From Piezodorus guildinii (Eukaryota; Arthropoda; Insecta; Hemiptera; Pentatomidae): a stretch of 64,000 nucleotides of DNA. The notes below the pieces were generated by a model, which had not been told where the DNA came from, searched no databases, and was given only the letters and a program-made list of their open reading frames with translations. The DNA is taken from the NCBI GenBank assembly GCA_023052935.1, contig CM041292.1, positions 97,951,237 to 98,015,236 of the forward strand. The letters are read 5' to 3'. Below are positions 12,155-24,502 of this stretch, piece by piece. The translations under genes were made by a program, and so were the position numbers. Every line of letters starts with the position of its first letter. Positions within the stretch are counted from its first letter, which is position 1.

Positions 12155-12405
12155 TTCACCATAATACGTTAGCGACGTTACTCTTCATATGCCGAGAGTC
12201 AAGGAACACATTCGGACCCTCTATGAGGCGTTTTTATGACAACTTACACGGACATACTAACACATTAATACAAAACCATTACCAACATGCCCCACAACAC
12301 TTGCAGAAGACTGAAAAGAAGTTGGATGAGGGATCTCCATATATAAATTCGATTAGTAAACACGCCGCTAGGCATCCTCTCTCCATCATGCCTACCAAGC
12401 CATAA
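12155..12405 (+). pseudogene. Third Jockey-like RT C-terminal fragment
   Basis: Two frames must be joined to see the homology. The first gives YVSDVTLHMPRVKEHIRTLY. The second, from 12223, gives RRFYDNLHGHTNTLIQNHYQ. Together they match the pattern 'NxTLHxDLxIPxVKExI ... RFYxxLxxHxNxLIQN' that closes many Jockey-clade RT proteins. A stop after NSP and a frameshift near 12225 disable it. The wording differs from families A and B, so it is a separate lineage. The N-terminal endonuclease and RT core are absent. Confidence 0.65.
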
Positions 12406-12792
12406 CATCAATCTTATTGTCATTCACATTCACTTATTATCAACTGCATGACAGGGGTGAATAGAAAAATATTGATACAAAAAAACCAAAAAAAAAAAAA
12501 ACAATAAAAAATAACTCTCTGTATAGAAATAAATTACTTTAATTCTGATTAAAGTTAACTAGTCTATCAATTCAGAGTTCGACTACTTCTGTGCCAGGTG
12601 AATATTTATCATAATTATATTAAAAAATCGGCACTCCAAACAAACCTTTATAAAGCTAGTACCCTTACTGGAAGAAGAATCTGACCGTAAAGCTTGAATT
12701 GCCCCATTCCACAACCGTTGGCCTGAAAACGTTAGGTCACAACTAAGTAATAAACTCAAAATAGTTATAATTAGATTTACATTTTAATTAGG

Positions 12793-12793
<1 letters not shown>

Positions 12794-12820
<27 letters not shown>
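12794..12820. repeat. (AT)n microsatellite
   Basis: A short pure TA tract. Confidence 0.9.
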
Positions 12821-12823
<3 letters not shown>

Positions 12824-12829
12824 TTTGTT

Positions 12830-14510
12830 TATATTTATAGAAAGGCTACTTTAGATGTAAAATTATTAGTTAATTGTCACGTCATAAATTAATTAACATT
12901 ACATTTTTCGACATGATTATAATTAGCCACCATAATCAATATGAAAATAAAAAATAGACAAGTTTATTTATTCCTCTAAAAGTAGGAAATACAAAATAAA
13001 TAAAAAATGTTTTTAATTTGAATTTTGCTTTATATATTTAATTCTTAAAAAATAACTTTCAAGACGAAGATACAAACGATAAGGAATTGACAAAATAATG
13101 TTGCTTGCAAAAATAACATATCCTAATATTGAAGTGGCGTTCGAAGAAAAGTACGAAGACATCATGAATCATAGTTTTGTTTAGTTTTTCGGGTTATGTT
13201 TTGATACGATTTACCTATTTAGATGCATCAATAATTACAAAAAGTTTTCAAAAAAATATACCTACTGTTTAATATTCATAATTTTCGCCAAATTGGTAAA
13301 TTACTATTTGTATAAATCTCAGAATGTGTAGCGATTGACAAAGCAAGACGCTTCCACTGTGAAAGTGTCTCTTGTTTTCCAACCTAATTAACGGATGTCA
13401 CAGGTTCTGTGAAACTGAAGCTACTTTCCCTGACTTTCAGGCTGAAATTTCTATATCATACAAAAAACTCCTATTATGTAGCAAAAATATATAAATTTTT
13501 TTAAATTTATTTTAAAGGAATGGAGTAATACTACAAACTGTATTAGTTGTTTGAACACAACTGAATGTGAATATCCGATGTTCACCACTCTAAGAATATC
13601 AATATCTGATCACCTCTATTCGGAACCTCGCCAATTATTCAGATTAATAGGTTTGATGACTTGGCGATGAATACAGTTGCGAAGCCCTCTAGGCGTATGA
13701 TGAATTATTCAACAGTCCTTCAGTTGTATTATTAAATATGAGTTAGTGAATTGTTCCATTCATAATTAAAAAGCGATTCGGATATCAGATCTCTTCTGAA
13801 TATTAAGTGATCGTTTTGAATCAAATTGAATCTGCGCTAATTTTATGATTTATTGTCCCATAGCAGTAATTCTTTAAACAGTCGTCAATGATCCACTTTA
13901 TTAGACAGAACTATCACGATGCGCCATATAATCCAATAGCCAAAAAATGCGTATTATAAGAAGAAAATTTTCTAAATGCTAAGATTTTTAAATTTAATTT
14001 TAAAATAATTATTTATTTTCTCATTTTAAGTGAAAGATTATTTTTTCCCCAATATCTTGACCAATTTTAGTAAAACTTTTATATAAATGGAGTAGTAACA
14101 ACATTATATGAAAGAAAAAATATTAAGGCAAGCACAAAGGCCTGATACTCTGGAATCGTTTTCTTAAATGCCACAATTCAGCTGAAAAGTCTATTAATAA
14201 TTTAGAAAAATTCAATAACGTATAGATGATTTTTTGTTGAAAACCGACCGCATGTTTATCTATCAATCACTTAATTATTTGTCTTAAAATGATTTCAAAA
14301 TAATTTTTATTGAAATAAAATACATTCTGGTGGTTTAAAATATAAAAATATCTTATATCTGTGGCCGTCGTGAATAAGTGTTCAAGTCAAAATCTTTCAT
14401 TTTACAGGTGAGCGAGTTAAAATTTACGTAATATCCAAAATATAGTTATAAAATACAGCTTTCTTTCCTTAAATTTCTCCCACCAAGAAATTTTTTTAAC
14501 CAATTTAACA
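12830..14510. other. AT-rich stretch with a short shared phrase
   Basis: No gene seen. The phrase AAAAAATGCGTATTATAAG at about 13943 recurs at about 17128 with the following AAGAAAA, so part of this stretch shares a dispersed repeat. Confidence 0.45.
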
Positions 14511-14515
14511 CGATG
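14511..14515. repeat. Transib-type 5-bp target duplication, left (CGATG)
   Basis: CGATG before the left terminus pairs with CGACG at 15357-15361. Transib insertions duplicate five bases resembling CGNCG. There is one mismatch between the two copies. Confidence 0.65.
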
Positions 14516-14554
14516 CACAGTGGACAAAATCATCAATTTAGGTGGACAAAAGTT
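14516..14554 (+). repeat. Left Transib terminal repeat, 23-RSS-like
   Basis: Heptamer 14516-14522, spacer 14523-14545 (23 bases) containing GGTGG at its end, nonamer-like ACAAAAGTT 14546-14554. Confidence 0.85.
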
Positions 14555-15317
14555 AACTCAAAAGTTTGGAATTTTTCAGTGCTTCACATTTTTATTATTA
14601 GTTGCCAAGACCCTTAATACTAATATTTCCCGCCATACCGTGTTTACAAATAAATAGTAAATGAGTGAATCATTCCTGTTCACACAAGTGCCTAATAACC
14701 GGCAGTAGGATTATCTTTATTCGATGGTCATTTATTGTGTTCAAGGTGTATTTAGAGCAAAGTCTTTTTGTTTTTATTTAACAATGGACATTGCTGAGAC
14801 AGGTAAGACATTATATTTCCAAACTCGTAGTTGAATATACATTGCAATCTCACCTGTAGCGTTAATTTAGCAAATTGTAAATGTATGCCCCTATTCAATA
14901 ACGAAAAACTATATAACCCCCAAGGATTTGTTTCATCAATCCTTCTAGTCTTTAGATATTATAAAGAATTTTAGCGATATTTTGCGTTTTGGGTGATAAA
15001 TACTTTTTTCAGACACAACACTCTGAATCAAAAGTTTTACAATCTATAATTTCAACAATTTCCTAAATGACATAAAATACATCTATAAGCAGGTTTTAGC
15101 AACTCCGAGCCATAATTAGATGTTTTGTATTATTTTTTCTGTCTTACGGGTCTTCAAACGTAAAATATAGGGAAGTTTTAGATTTTAGCACATAAATTTT
15201 ATGTTTGACAACTGTACGCTTGCTAATCGTGCAAAAAAATTAATTAGTTTTTATAATTTTTTAAAATATTTTTTTCCGTAATCTGGTACCCAAAAGGTTA
15301 AATATAGACAAGTTTCA

Positions 15318-15356
15318 GAATTTTGTCCACCTAAATCGGTCATATTGTCCACTGTG
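15318..15356 (-). repeat. Right Transib terminal repeat, 23-RSS-like
   Basis: On the minus strand: heptamer CACAGTG at 15356-15350, 23-base spacer 15349-15327, nonamer-like ACAAAATTC at 15326-15318. Confidence 0.85.
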
Positions 15357-15361
15357 CGACG

Positions 15362-16470
15362 TGGGAGACGGTCTGAGGGAACGATACTTGGAGTTAACTC
15401 AATTTTGATATAACTCGAGTTATCCAGTTTTTCACGACCGCCACAGATATAATTTATTATTAACATTATGTAATTTCTATTACATTCTTTCAAGTGTTTT
15501 TCTGACATAATTAGCAACAGGCAAATATTAGTAAATGTTGTAAAAATATTTCAGTGAATCGTACAGAATTCTTACGACAGTCTTTTTAATGCATTTTTCT
15601 CAAGAATTATATTTTTTGATTAATATGTTGGTATTAAAGGTTTATACCATACGAGGAAGTAGAGAAAGTAAGAAAAACCCGACAAAAACATTAATAACAT
15701 AAATACGTAAGTGATCATGGGTAGTAATTCAAGATATTAAGATGCAAGAATACAATGGATGGAATTTCTTGAGCTTGCAACCATTTAGCATTATTAAAAT
15801 TTTGATTATGATGTAATCATATAATGTTGGTTATCTTCCTGCTCACTTTTACTTTCCCAAGCTGATATATGTTCGCTCCATCGGACTTATAAATCATTTT
15901 CTCGTTTCTTTTAGTTTTATTGTTATAATTTTTTTTTCTTACTTTCTCAATTATAGTATAGTGATTGATTATCGTAATATATATTAAATTAGAAATCCAC
16001 AGCCTATTCAATCAGCATAGAGTTTCTTGAGTTATTGTTCCGTAATATTTATAATATGATAATATTTTGTAATATGATGATGTAATAAAATACAGATATT
16101 TGCACATTTAAAAAAAAAATGTTATACATTAGATATGTTGTCTGTACTTTTACTACGTTACCGATTATTTTAAATGTCTCATTATTTCAAGTTTAATATT
16201 GTGTAGTAATCAATAAAAAAAATCAATATTATGTTTAAAAGTTTGTATTATCCAGTTAGTTTTATTTTTGTATACTAATTTGTCAAGGAGTACTTGTTTT
16301 ATCTTTTGTTTAATGTTTTTGTAATAGAGCACTAGACTCAGGTTATATTTGTTTAATAATTGTGTTTTATGTTGTAAATTTGTACATGACTTTGTCTTTC
16401 ACAAATAAAATATATTCTATTCTATTCTATCTTAAATATGTTGAATGTAATATTAAAGACTCAATTATTA
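15362..16470. other. AT-rich stretch, nothing recognised
   Basis: No gene or repeat recognised. It has several T-runs and AATAAA-like strings. Confidence 0.5.

Positions 16471-16477
<7 letters not shown>

Positions 16478-16529
<52 letters not shown>
16478..16529. repeat. (AT)n microsatellite
   Basis: A pure AT tract. Confidence 0.95.
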
Positions 16530-16535
<6 letters not shown>

Positions 16536-16599
16536 GTAAGTCTATTATTTTACATAGTTGGTCTAGGTTACGTACATTAATTTTTTTTTCTACTTTTTT

Positions 16600-17290
16600 A
16601 AAATTAATCGGGATGTCCTCGTTATAAAATTGTATACCCTTTTTCTCTATCTTCAAAAATAATTCATTTTTGTTATAAAACTTTTTCCAAGAGAACATAT
16701 TCTAATCATCAGTAAGTCAGGTGATCTCAAAGAAAAACAAAGCTTGTTTTATGACTTAGTTATTATATGAAAACATTGTTAATCGGACGCCATTTTTAAA
16801 CTAATTAGATGGTATTAAAATTGAGTTGTAAGGACCAACGCCGGATGTCTTGTTCCGCGGAGAGGCGGATTTTGATCAAATTCATTACTTATGCTCTACC
16901 TATCTTAAAACTGAAATCATGAGGGTGTAGGCTAATTTTTTATTTTTACTTCGTCGATTACAAAGGTTCATTATTGAAAATAATAAATCAAAATGGATGA
17001 AATTTTATAAATTTAAACAGTCGGAATAATTAATATCACTAATGGTGAATTTATTGATACCATATGACTAGTTATTATAGTTTATACCCGGTTTTCGTTT
17101 ATTATATAGACCAAGAAATGGGGCCGAAAAATGCGTATTATAAGAAGAAAACTGTCACATTTTAGTCAACTTGTACATTTTTTTTTTCTTTTTTTGCTAC
17201 CCCAAACTGGTCGGAATCAAAAATGGCGGCCATCCGAAACTGTCCAAATCCAGGAATTTACCACATTATAACGGTAAATATTACAGAAAT
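16600..17290 (+). repeat. Family H repeat pieces, one ending in the TTCATTATT hairpin
   Basis: The phrase TCGATTACAAAGGTTCATT at 16953-16971 continues into GAAAATAATAAATC. It gives a near-palindrome (GGTTCATTATT against AATAATRAAYC) shared with copies at 18335, 21092, 41812, 42090 and 57975. A block at 16655-16735 (CTTTTTCCAAGAGAACATA, CAGGTGATCTCAAAGAAAA) is repeated at 18620-18685. A downstream piece contains AAAAATGGCGGCC at 17220. No coding capacity. Confidence 0.5.
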
Positions 17291-17959
17291 TAAACATTGA
17301 AAAAAATACTTATTATAACATAAATTGATGGACATAAAATAAGCGTTGATTAGAGAACTAATAACTGTAGGTCTTATAGGTATCGAGATATCTTAGTTCT
17401 TATAATACATTATGTCCTTAATACGAGAATGGGCCTAATTTCATGGGCAAAGACATCTCGGTGTGATTATTATGAGGGAGTAAAGAATTACATTATGAAA
17501 TCTCAATTTTAATAAAAAATAATTTCTAATGTTTAGCTTATAGTTAAAGAAAACTGAAATATATACAATATAAATCTTATATCGTTTATTTGATTGGGCC
17601 AGTAGTGCTGGCCAGAGAAGGAAGATGTAAATAGAATGAGGTACTTTCACTGAGGTTGGGGCAGGAGTGACCTTTAGCTAGGTTGTAGCAATTCCTCAGT
17701 ACCCACCCACACTGCATAATCCTACGGCGGCAATAGCTCTCACCGATCAAGTGCACAACTGTCTTGGTTCTTGTCATTAAAGGGACATCAAATCCTAACG
17801 TATTATTGGAAAGGCAGGGAATGCGGTCGATACTACTACTTCAGAAACAATAAAAATTAAATTACATCGTTTTAAAAACATTGAAAAACCTATGAAGTAA
17901 GCAGGAATGCAGTTAATATGAAATGAAAATAGCAATAAAAATAAAAAAAAAAAAACACT

Positions 17960-18360
17960 GCAAATTATCACACAATTGTTTATTATTTCCAAATAACTAA
18001 ATTAGGGTATAACTGTTTATAGGTAATTAACTATTAGGAAAAGCAATAATTAATTCAAAGAAATATAGCCTAAATTGGCCTATCATCACTGCCAATTTAA
18101 AAACGCTATATTTCTGCAATTTCGGCATCGATTTCAATGATTCTTTTTTCGTTTTTGGAAATTTAATTCTTTATGGAATAGCGCTAACAGAAGAAATTCA
18201 TTTATTTATACATCAGCTCGGACAAACGAATGTTTTTTTTATTCGTTGTTCAGTTTCTACGTATCTTGAAACGTAAGTCCTCAATTTTTGAGAGGGGAGG
18301 GGATAATTTGTATTTGTTTTGGTCGATTACAAAAAGTTCATTATTAAAAAAAATGAACCT
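17960..18360 (+). repeat. Family H dispersed repeat copy
   Basis: It shares CACACAATTGTTTATTATTT, AACTAAATTAGGGTATAACT, AAACGCTATATTTCT and CGTATCTTGAAACGTAAGTC with the copies at 57600-58010 and 20060-20290. It ends with the hairpin GTTCATTATT / AATGAAC near 18335-18359. It is non-coding and the class is unknown. Confidence 0.6.
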
Positions 18361-20059
18361 TATGCTGAGGTATAAGTGATATTGAGTGATATTTTAAAGC
18401 CCCTTTAATATTAATTTATCGCAAATAAACGTGAGTACTGACATGATAATCATAGAAAATTCAAAACATGACATGACCTTTGAAGATGTTGATAAGTACA
18501 AAGTATAAGTTGATAAGTAAATTAAATGGTCTGAAAATAGAGAATTAAAAAAACAGAATAAGGTTAAAATATCAGCAACTATTAATTTATTTATCTCATT
18601 GCATTTTACGGAGAACTTAAAACTTTTTCCAACAGAACATACTCACATCAAAACATCAGTATGCCAGGTGAGCTTAAAGAAAATTAAGATGATTTTAATA
18701 ATATCCTTTTTCAGAACAGAAGCTGTTGCTAAGAACATGAACGTTAAAACTTGATAAAGAAAGTTGTTTAAAAATTTATGTCTTGATATTAATGATTTAA
18801 ACATATACTATACATACAATGAGATTTATTAGATTGAACAACAATTAAGTTCTAATATCAATTTTTTTTTAATTTATTAATGAGAAATTATATGCTATAT
18901 ACACGTTGTTAGATGTTTAATTAGAGACTGATCTACTTTTGGTTGGTATAGTATTATGTATGTATAGTGTAGGATTTTATATACTGCAATAAAAAATTTT
19001 AAAAATAATATTGAATACTTAAATGCAGTCCATTGTAGGCCTCGTTTAAACCGCTAAACCCTCATGACCATAGAGTGTTGAGGATAGTCAGTTTCTGTTT
19101 CGAAACTGTATCAATAGAAAATTTATGATCTTCCGATTATGACCACCTAAGGTTCAATCATATTTAAAAAGTATTTTGTATTTGAATAGGGCAAGATATA
19201 CTGATTGTGATAAATGATTCTAATTTAATGTTGCTGTTTTTTTATAATCCAAGAATCATAATCAGCTCTATTGTATGATTCGGTTGTTCTGAAAAAAGTC
19301 AAACAAAAAACTTATCTATTTAGTTGAGAAATGTACCAATTTTTGGGACAAAAATTAAATCCATTTATTTACTTAATGCTTGTTTACGTCTCAGAAAGTC
19401 TAACATCATAAGAACAAAAAATTAATATTAAAAAAAATGTTAGAATTAAAGAAATGCCTAAAAAACACAAACATGTGACATATTTAACAATTTCTAAGCG
19501 CTCTTCTAAAATTATTCTGAGAAAGTTTCGGTTCACAAGAAAAATAAGGAGTCTTGTCCGGTTTATATATACAGTGTTCGTACTCCTGTTTTCCCTGAAC
19601 AAAAAAAATCATGCTCTTACTAAAGCACACTGTCACATATGTAAACATCCTATCTCCCTCTGTAAATAATGGGATGCTGTTTACTTTTCTTAGTGAAATT
19701 CCATCTACTGAACGTGAGAGTATAAAAGAGCGCTTGGAGATAACAAACAAGTTTTTTTATCCTCAACGAATAACTTACATAAATATAATTAATTGGATGC
19801 AAATGCATATATAATTTTCATGAATCAATAGATAATAGATATACAATACATATTTGACAGTTTTCTAAGAACATCAAACTGTTTTAAATTTTGCGAAAAA
19901 CTGAAATAATATGAAAGGGAACACTGAAGGAAGAGATAAAGAAAGAAACAGATAATAAAGTAAAATGGATATTAGGTTGAAGAATGGAAATACTGGTGTC
20001 CATCCAAGAAAAGTGGAAGGCGAGCGGAAAGGGGATGAGAACAGAAAAGGTAAACCAAA
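18361..20059. other. AT-rich stretch with one family H block
   Basis: The block at 18620-18685 repeats 16655-16735. Overlapping short frames at 19384-19814 on both strands show no recognised domain. Confidence 0.4.
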
Positions 20060-20290
20060 AATAAAACTCTGCAAATGATCACACCATGGTTCATCAATTC
20101 CAAATAACTATATTAAGGAATAACTGTTTAATTAAAGCTGTTTATAGGAAATTAACTAATACGAATAGCAATAAATAATTCAAAGGAAATGGTCAATCAC
20201 CACTGCTAATTTCAAAACGCTACATCTCTTATATTTCTAAAACGATTTTAATTATTATTTTTTCGTTTTGTAACAAAATGAATAAACAAA
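20060..20290 (+). repeat. Family H partial copy
   Basis: It contains CAATTCCAAATAACTATATT, GGAATAACTGTTTA and TTTCAAAACGCTACATCTC in the same order as in the other copies. The right part is missing or diverged. Confidence 0.55.
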
Positions 20291-20815
20291 CGTATATATA
20301 GGCAAGATTTTAATTTTCCTGTTGCATTTATTTATTATATTTATTTTTTTCTTTGTCACTGTGTCCTGATATGATATAAAATAATACAATATTTTTTCTC
20401 TATCTTAACAAAAAAAAAGTTATAAGTGCATTTATGGGTTACATTTTAATTTGTTTTCTTTTTTATAATTATTAGCGGTTTCTTGGTTAGAAAACACTTT
20501 AAGTTTTTTTTCTCTACCTCCAGCAATAATCGAATTATTCAATTAAATTATATTTAAGTGGCAATGGCAGCCACGGAATAATTCCTGTAAAAAAACATTA
20601 GAGCCGAATTAGTTTCTTGAGGTTAAAATAAAAATCAGAAAACCATTTTTTTAATATTATTTATAAACATGTTATTTTTTTAAACCATTAGTTTTAACTT
20701 GTAATTCAAAAATAATTTATGTAAAATCCACTTTAATTGAATCAAACTTGGATTAACCCAATGTGTTTTTTGCCTACTATACTAATCGATACTAATGTAA
20801 TCATGAAATTAAGTG

Positions 20816-20965
20816 ATGGGAGTCCTAAATTTTGCTTTTTAAGATTTTAATTAAATATATATCTTTAACAGGCTCTGGACCATCCATTTTACATCCCCTC
20901 TGAAGGACTGGTTATACTCCCTTTAAAAAATCCTGAGTACGGTACTTGAACCCGCGTCCATCTAG
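20816..20965 (-). repeat. tRNA-derived SINE copy, truncated
   Basis: On the minus strand it has a B-box (GCGGGTTCAAGTACC near 20960), then ATCCTTCAGAGGGGA-like text (here AGTCCTTCAGAGGGGATG), CAGAGCCTGTTAAAGAT and AAAATTTAGGACTCCCAT. These match the tail of the copy at 34560-34862. The A-box end is missing. Confidence 0.65.
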
Positions 20966-21089
20966 TTTTTATCATTTCTTCATTTTTAATTCTTGCTAAA
21001 CGTTTATACTTAAACCATCTCAGCCTAGTGTCATTCAATACATTTACATTAGTTCGGTATACTTAATCATACAACTGAAAATTCATTTT

Positions 21090-21500
21090 GTTTTATTATT
21101 TTCAATAATGAACCTTTGTAATCGACCGAAAAAAAAATACCCACCCTCAAAATTTAGGGCTTGCGTTTCAAGATACGTTGAACCTAAATAACAAAATTTT
21201 TAAAAAAATCGTTTGTCCATGTCCCACTTTTCATCTTTTCTCCGTTACTGGACCAATTTTTTTGGAAATCACCACAAAAATACTAAGGTATCCAACTATG
21301 ATCCTAACCCCTAGAGTTCATATCAGCTGGTTATTGTTGAAATGGCGGCCGATCAAAAGTGATTTAATTCAATAATTCAGTATTTTTTTAAAAGAGAAAA
21401 ATATGTATTGAGTTTTAGAATCAGTATAAACCGGTAAACAAAAAATAAAAATAAAAGAATAAACCATTGCGTAATAATTTGCAGCGTTTTTGATTATTTT
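21090..21500 (-). repeat. Family H copy, minus orientation
   Basis: It starts at the hairpin (TTTCAATAATGAACCTTTGT at 21100-21119) and includes TGCGTTTCAAGATACGTTGA, ACTGGACCAATTTTTTTGGA and AATGGCGGCCGATC near 21340. It ends near AACCATTGCGTAATAATTTG. The 65-codon frame at 21178 lies inside this repeat and is not a gene. Confidence 0.6.
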
Positions 21501-21504
21501 CTTG

Positions 21505-24380
21505 TACAGCTGTTCAGCTATCGTCATAAACATGAACAGAACAAATTCTAGATCTAAAATGTTCTCGAAAGATCTAGGTTCTAAAGATTATAAGACAGCC
21601 ATTAAGTTCAGAGCGATTTTTCGTAAAAGAAAAAAAAAACATGAAAAATAGTACAGTTCGTCTAGGACGGAAGAAATAAACCTTGAAGAACCTCTAATCA
21701 CGGTTTTGATTTATTGTTGGTATCATACACAACGGATTGAACTTCAGCTATCATTGGCTCGGGGTTGCTGAAAATTTTTTTTATTGAGAGCATTATCCAC
21801 GGCAATCAGTACTACGGTTAGGTCAAAGACTGCCGGTTACAGCTTCCAAACCAAATGTAAACACAGCTTTCCAAAATGTGGTTTTAATGTTTCGATACAT
21901 GGAGATATTATGTAAAGAAATATTTTGTTCAGAAATTTTTATTTTTGTTCTAACTAATAGTATAACTAATGAAATTGATTTCAATTTTGAGTTTTAGTTA
22001 TATTTGAAAATTCTGCATAATGTTATAAGAACAATTTATTACAAAACAAAAAAGTGTTACGACATTTCAAGTATTTTTTTATTATTAGGGAAGAACTCTT
22101 TACAAATAGACACAATTGCTAATTAATCTATGCATAGTATTCTTTAAAAACTTCTAAAACAGTTTACTTAACTAATTCAAAAATCACAGTAGGTTACAAT
22201 TGAGTGACTATTTATATTTTCAATACCAATACATTTTTTTTTCATTTATTTGTACCTTTATATAGTCACCTAAAATGAAATATAATTAATAGTTAAAATA
22301 AATTATTCAAAAATAAAAGCTCAAATATTACATTAAATAATTACAGTAACAAGACAAAATACACTCACAATTATACGAGAACCTAATCGACCAACTTCCT
22401 GTAATTTGCTATTCCTGGCAAGAAAAAAGACATTTTTTAAATCTCCTCCACTGTCCATGAATCTATTATAATGTTCGATGACTCCATTCACACTTTCAGT
22501 ATGTTTGAAGGGTTTCGTAATATAGTTCAGTTATAAGATATGTTGAACCATCAAAAAAAAAATAAATAAATAATATTTTTTTTTTTAAAATATGATGATC
22601 CATCAAAAAAAATAAATAATACTTTTCGTTTTTGTAAAATTGTAAAAAAGTTCTAATTTGACAATGAATGATCATTTTAATCTTATAATATAACACTCAA
22701 TCTAGAAAGAAATTTATTTTAAAATGTTGTCGAGAAGGCTTAAATGCTTTAGGAAGGTTCGAATTCATACTGCTAGGATCCATTTGACTGAATGTTCTCT
22801 ATGCATCTTCCCACACTGGCTAAAATACCTTCGTAACCTTTAAGAACTTTTCAAAGGAGATTAAGAAAACGGAACAGCGGAATTCCTAATTGGATTATAA
22901 AAGCAAGTGACTGAGCTAAATATAAAAGAAACAGAGACTAGTTGGATGTCATAAAATAAAAACTGTAATGAACAATAATTGTCTTAAATTAAAAAAGAAA
23001 AGTACGTTATAATAACTCAAATCGTTCCAAATTTAGGTGATTATACAATTAAAATAACTGAAATGTCAGGTGATTTAATCGGCGGAATCCTTCCTTGCAG
23101 ACACATTAAGGCTACCAACAACTAAACATTAAAAATATTTTATAAATGTTGCTGTATAATGTTTCTTATGAGGAATTTTTGCACTAGTATCATCTCAAAA
23201 GTATTTATGAACCTGAATTTCTTAACTAAATAGGCAAAAATCTCTCTTTTTTTTCTTCTGTAATTAGTAAATTACTTAGCTTTAGATTTAAACAGTAGGC
23301 AGTTTTATTACCAATAAATTTTATTTTACTTTATCTAATAAATAAAAAAAAATATTTTATAAATGAATCATGTATAATAAGAATCCAAACCATTCTTAAT
23401 TCAATATATTCATTTTTCTAAAATTAAACCTGTTACGCATACTTACAACTAAAAATAAAAAGAGAAGGTATTATTATAAGAATAATAGATAATTATTTAA
23501 ATAAAATATATAACCTTATTTATGAAAATATAGCTTTTAGACTTATTGAAAGCTGGATTAACGTGAGATATGTAAATTTTAAAAATCCGAGTGACCTTAC
23601 TTCTTACTTAGTACTTCTGATATATTTTTCGTAAAATCGCAAAACAGCGGACAACAAAGAGGTTGGTTAGATGGCTGTTTTCTTTTATTTATTTTTTAAC
23701 TAACCATTTTCATTCAGATATATGTATTACAATTTGTCTCGAATAAACAACAATAATAATGCTTTAAGATCAGATTCATACAGTTATAATTGGTATAAAA
23801 CGTCTCATAAAACAGATATGTTAAATTTAAAATATATTCAAAATCAAGTGATATTAGTAGGAAGAGGGGAGCGAATATGAATATATATATTATAAATAAA
23901 TTATAGTAAAAAAATAAAATGAAAAACATATCATTAGATTAGCAAAAGACAATTTTCGAGAGGAGTAACATCAATTTATCCAACTTCCAATTAGAATTAT
24001 TAAGCATACTGATCTATTAGCAAACAATTATTATAAATAAAGGATAAAATAATATGTTTTATTTCTTTCTTTCCTCAGCCTCCACTTACTTTTCAAATAA
24101 AACATACACAATAAAATATGTACGTACATAAAACATGATAATAGTTCCTTCTTTTCCCGAGTTCAATTTAATTAATATTAATAAAATATTAATTAGTAAT
24201 ATGAAGAGCATTTAACGACAATGAACGTAGCTACTAATAAAATATCAATTCAATTTGTATATAGGCAAATCATAAGTTTAGTGCACTAACTAAATTATTT
24301 TTGTATTATAAGTTTTGATTTAAAAAATAAGTAATTTCTTGATAGGATTCCTTTATAAATATAGCTTAAGAAACTATATT
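21505..24380. other. AT-rich stretch; local tandem duplication at about 22540-22622
   Basis: No gene recognised. CCATCAAAAAAAAAATAAAT at about 22548 and CCATCAAAAAAAATAAAT at about 22600, each preceded by ATG(A/T)TGA(A/T), form two imperfect tandem units. Confidence 0.45.
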
Positions 24381-24502
24381 TGTCTCCTATATACAATACA
24401 GAAGGTGAATATCGGCTAAAGTCGATTATCTGACATGATAGTACGCCATTCGACAGCGATGCCAATCAGCGCCTAAATCTCACAAGTAGCACTGACCGGG
24501 AA

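Larger units (their letters stand above)
14516..15356. mobile_element. Non-autonomous Transib-like DNA transposon (841 bp)
   Basis: Both ends begin CACAGTG and carry matching inverted repeats of 39 bp with six differences. Reading inward, each end has the heptamer CACAGTG, exactly 23 bases, then a nonamer-like ACAAAAGTT (left) or ACAAAATTC (right). This is the layout of a 23-RSS, the V(D)J recombination signal whose relation to Transib termini is established. The flanks CGATG and CGACG fit the Transib target rule. The interior (14555-15317) is AT-rich and holds no frame resembling a RAG1-like transposase, so the element must have been mobilised in trans. Confidence is high on structure and good on superfamily. 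Confidence 0.85.

Noticed and set aside
12708..12745. CTGAAAACGTTAGG as a member of the GAAACGT family
   Set aside because: No hairpin and no CTGATGA in the right place. A short word match in AT-rich DNA.
19384..19814. A gene in the cluster of overlapping frames on both strands
   Set aside because: Five short frames overlap in all directions with no domain. This is what chance frames in a locally less stop-rich stretch look like.
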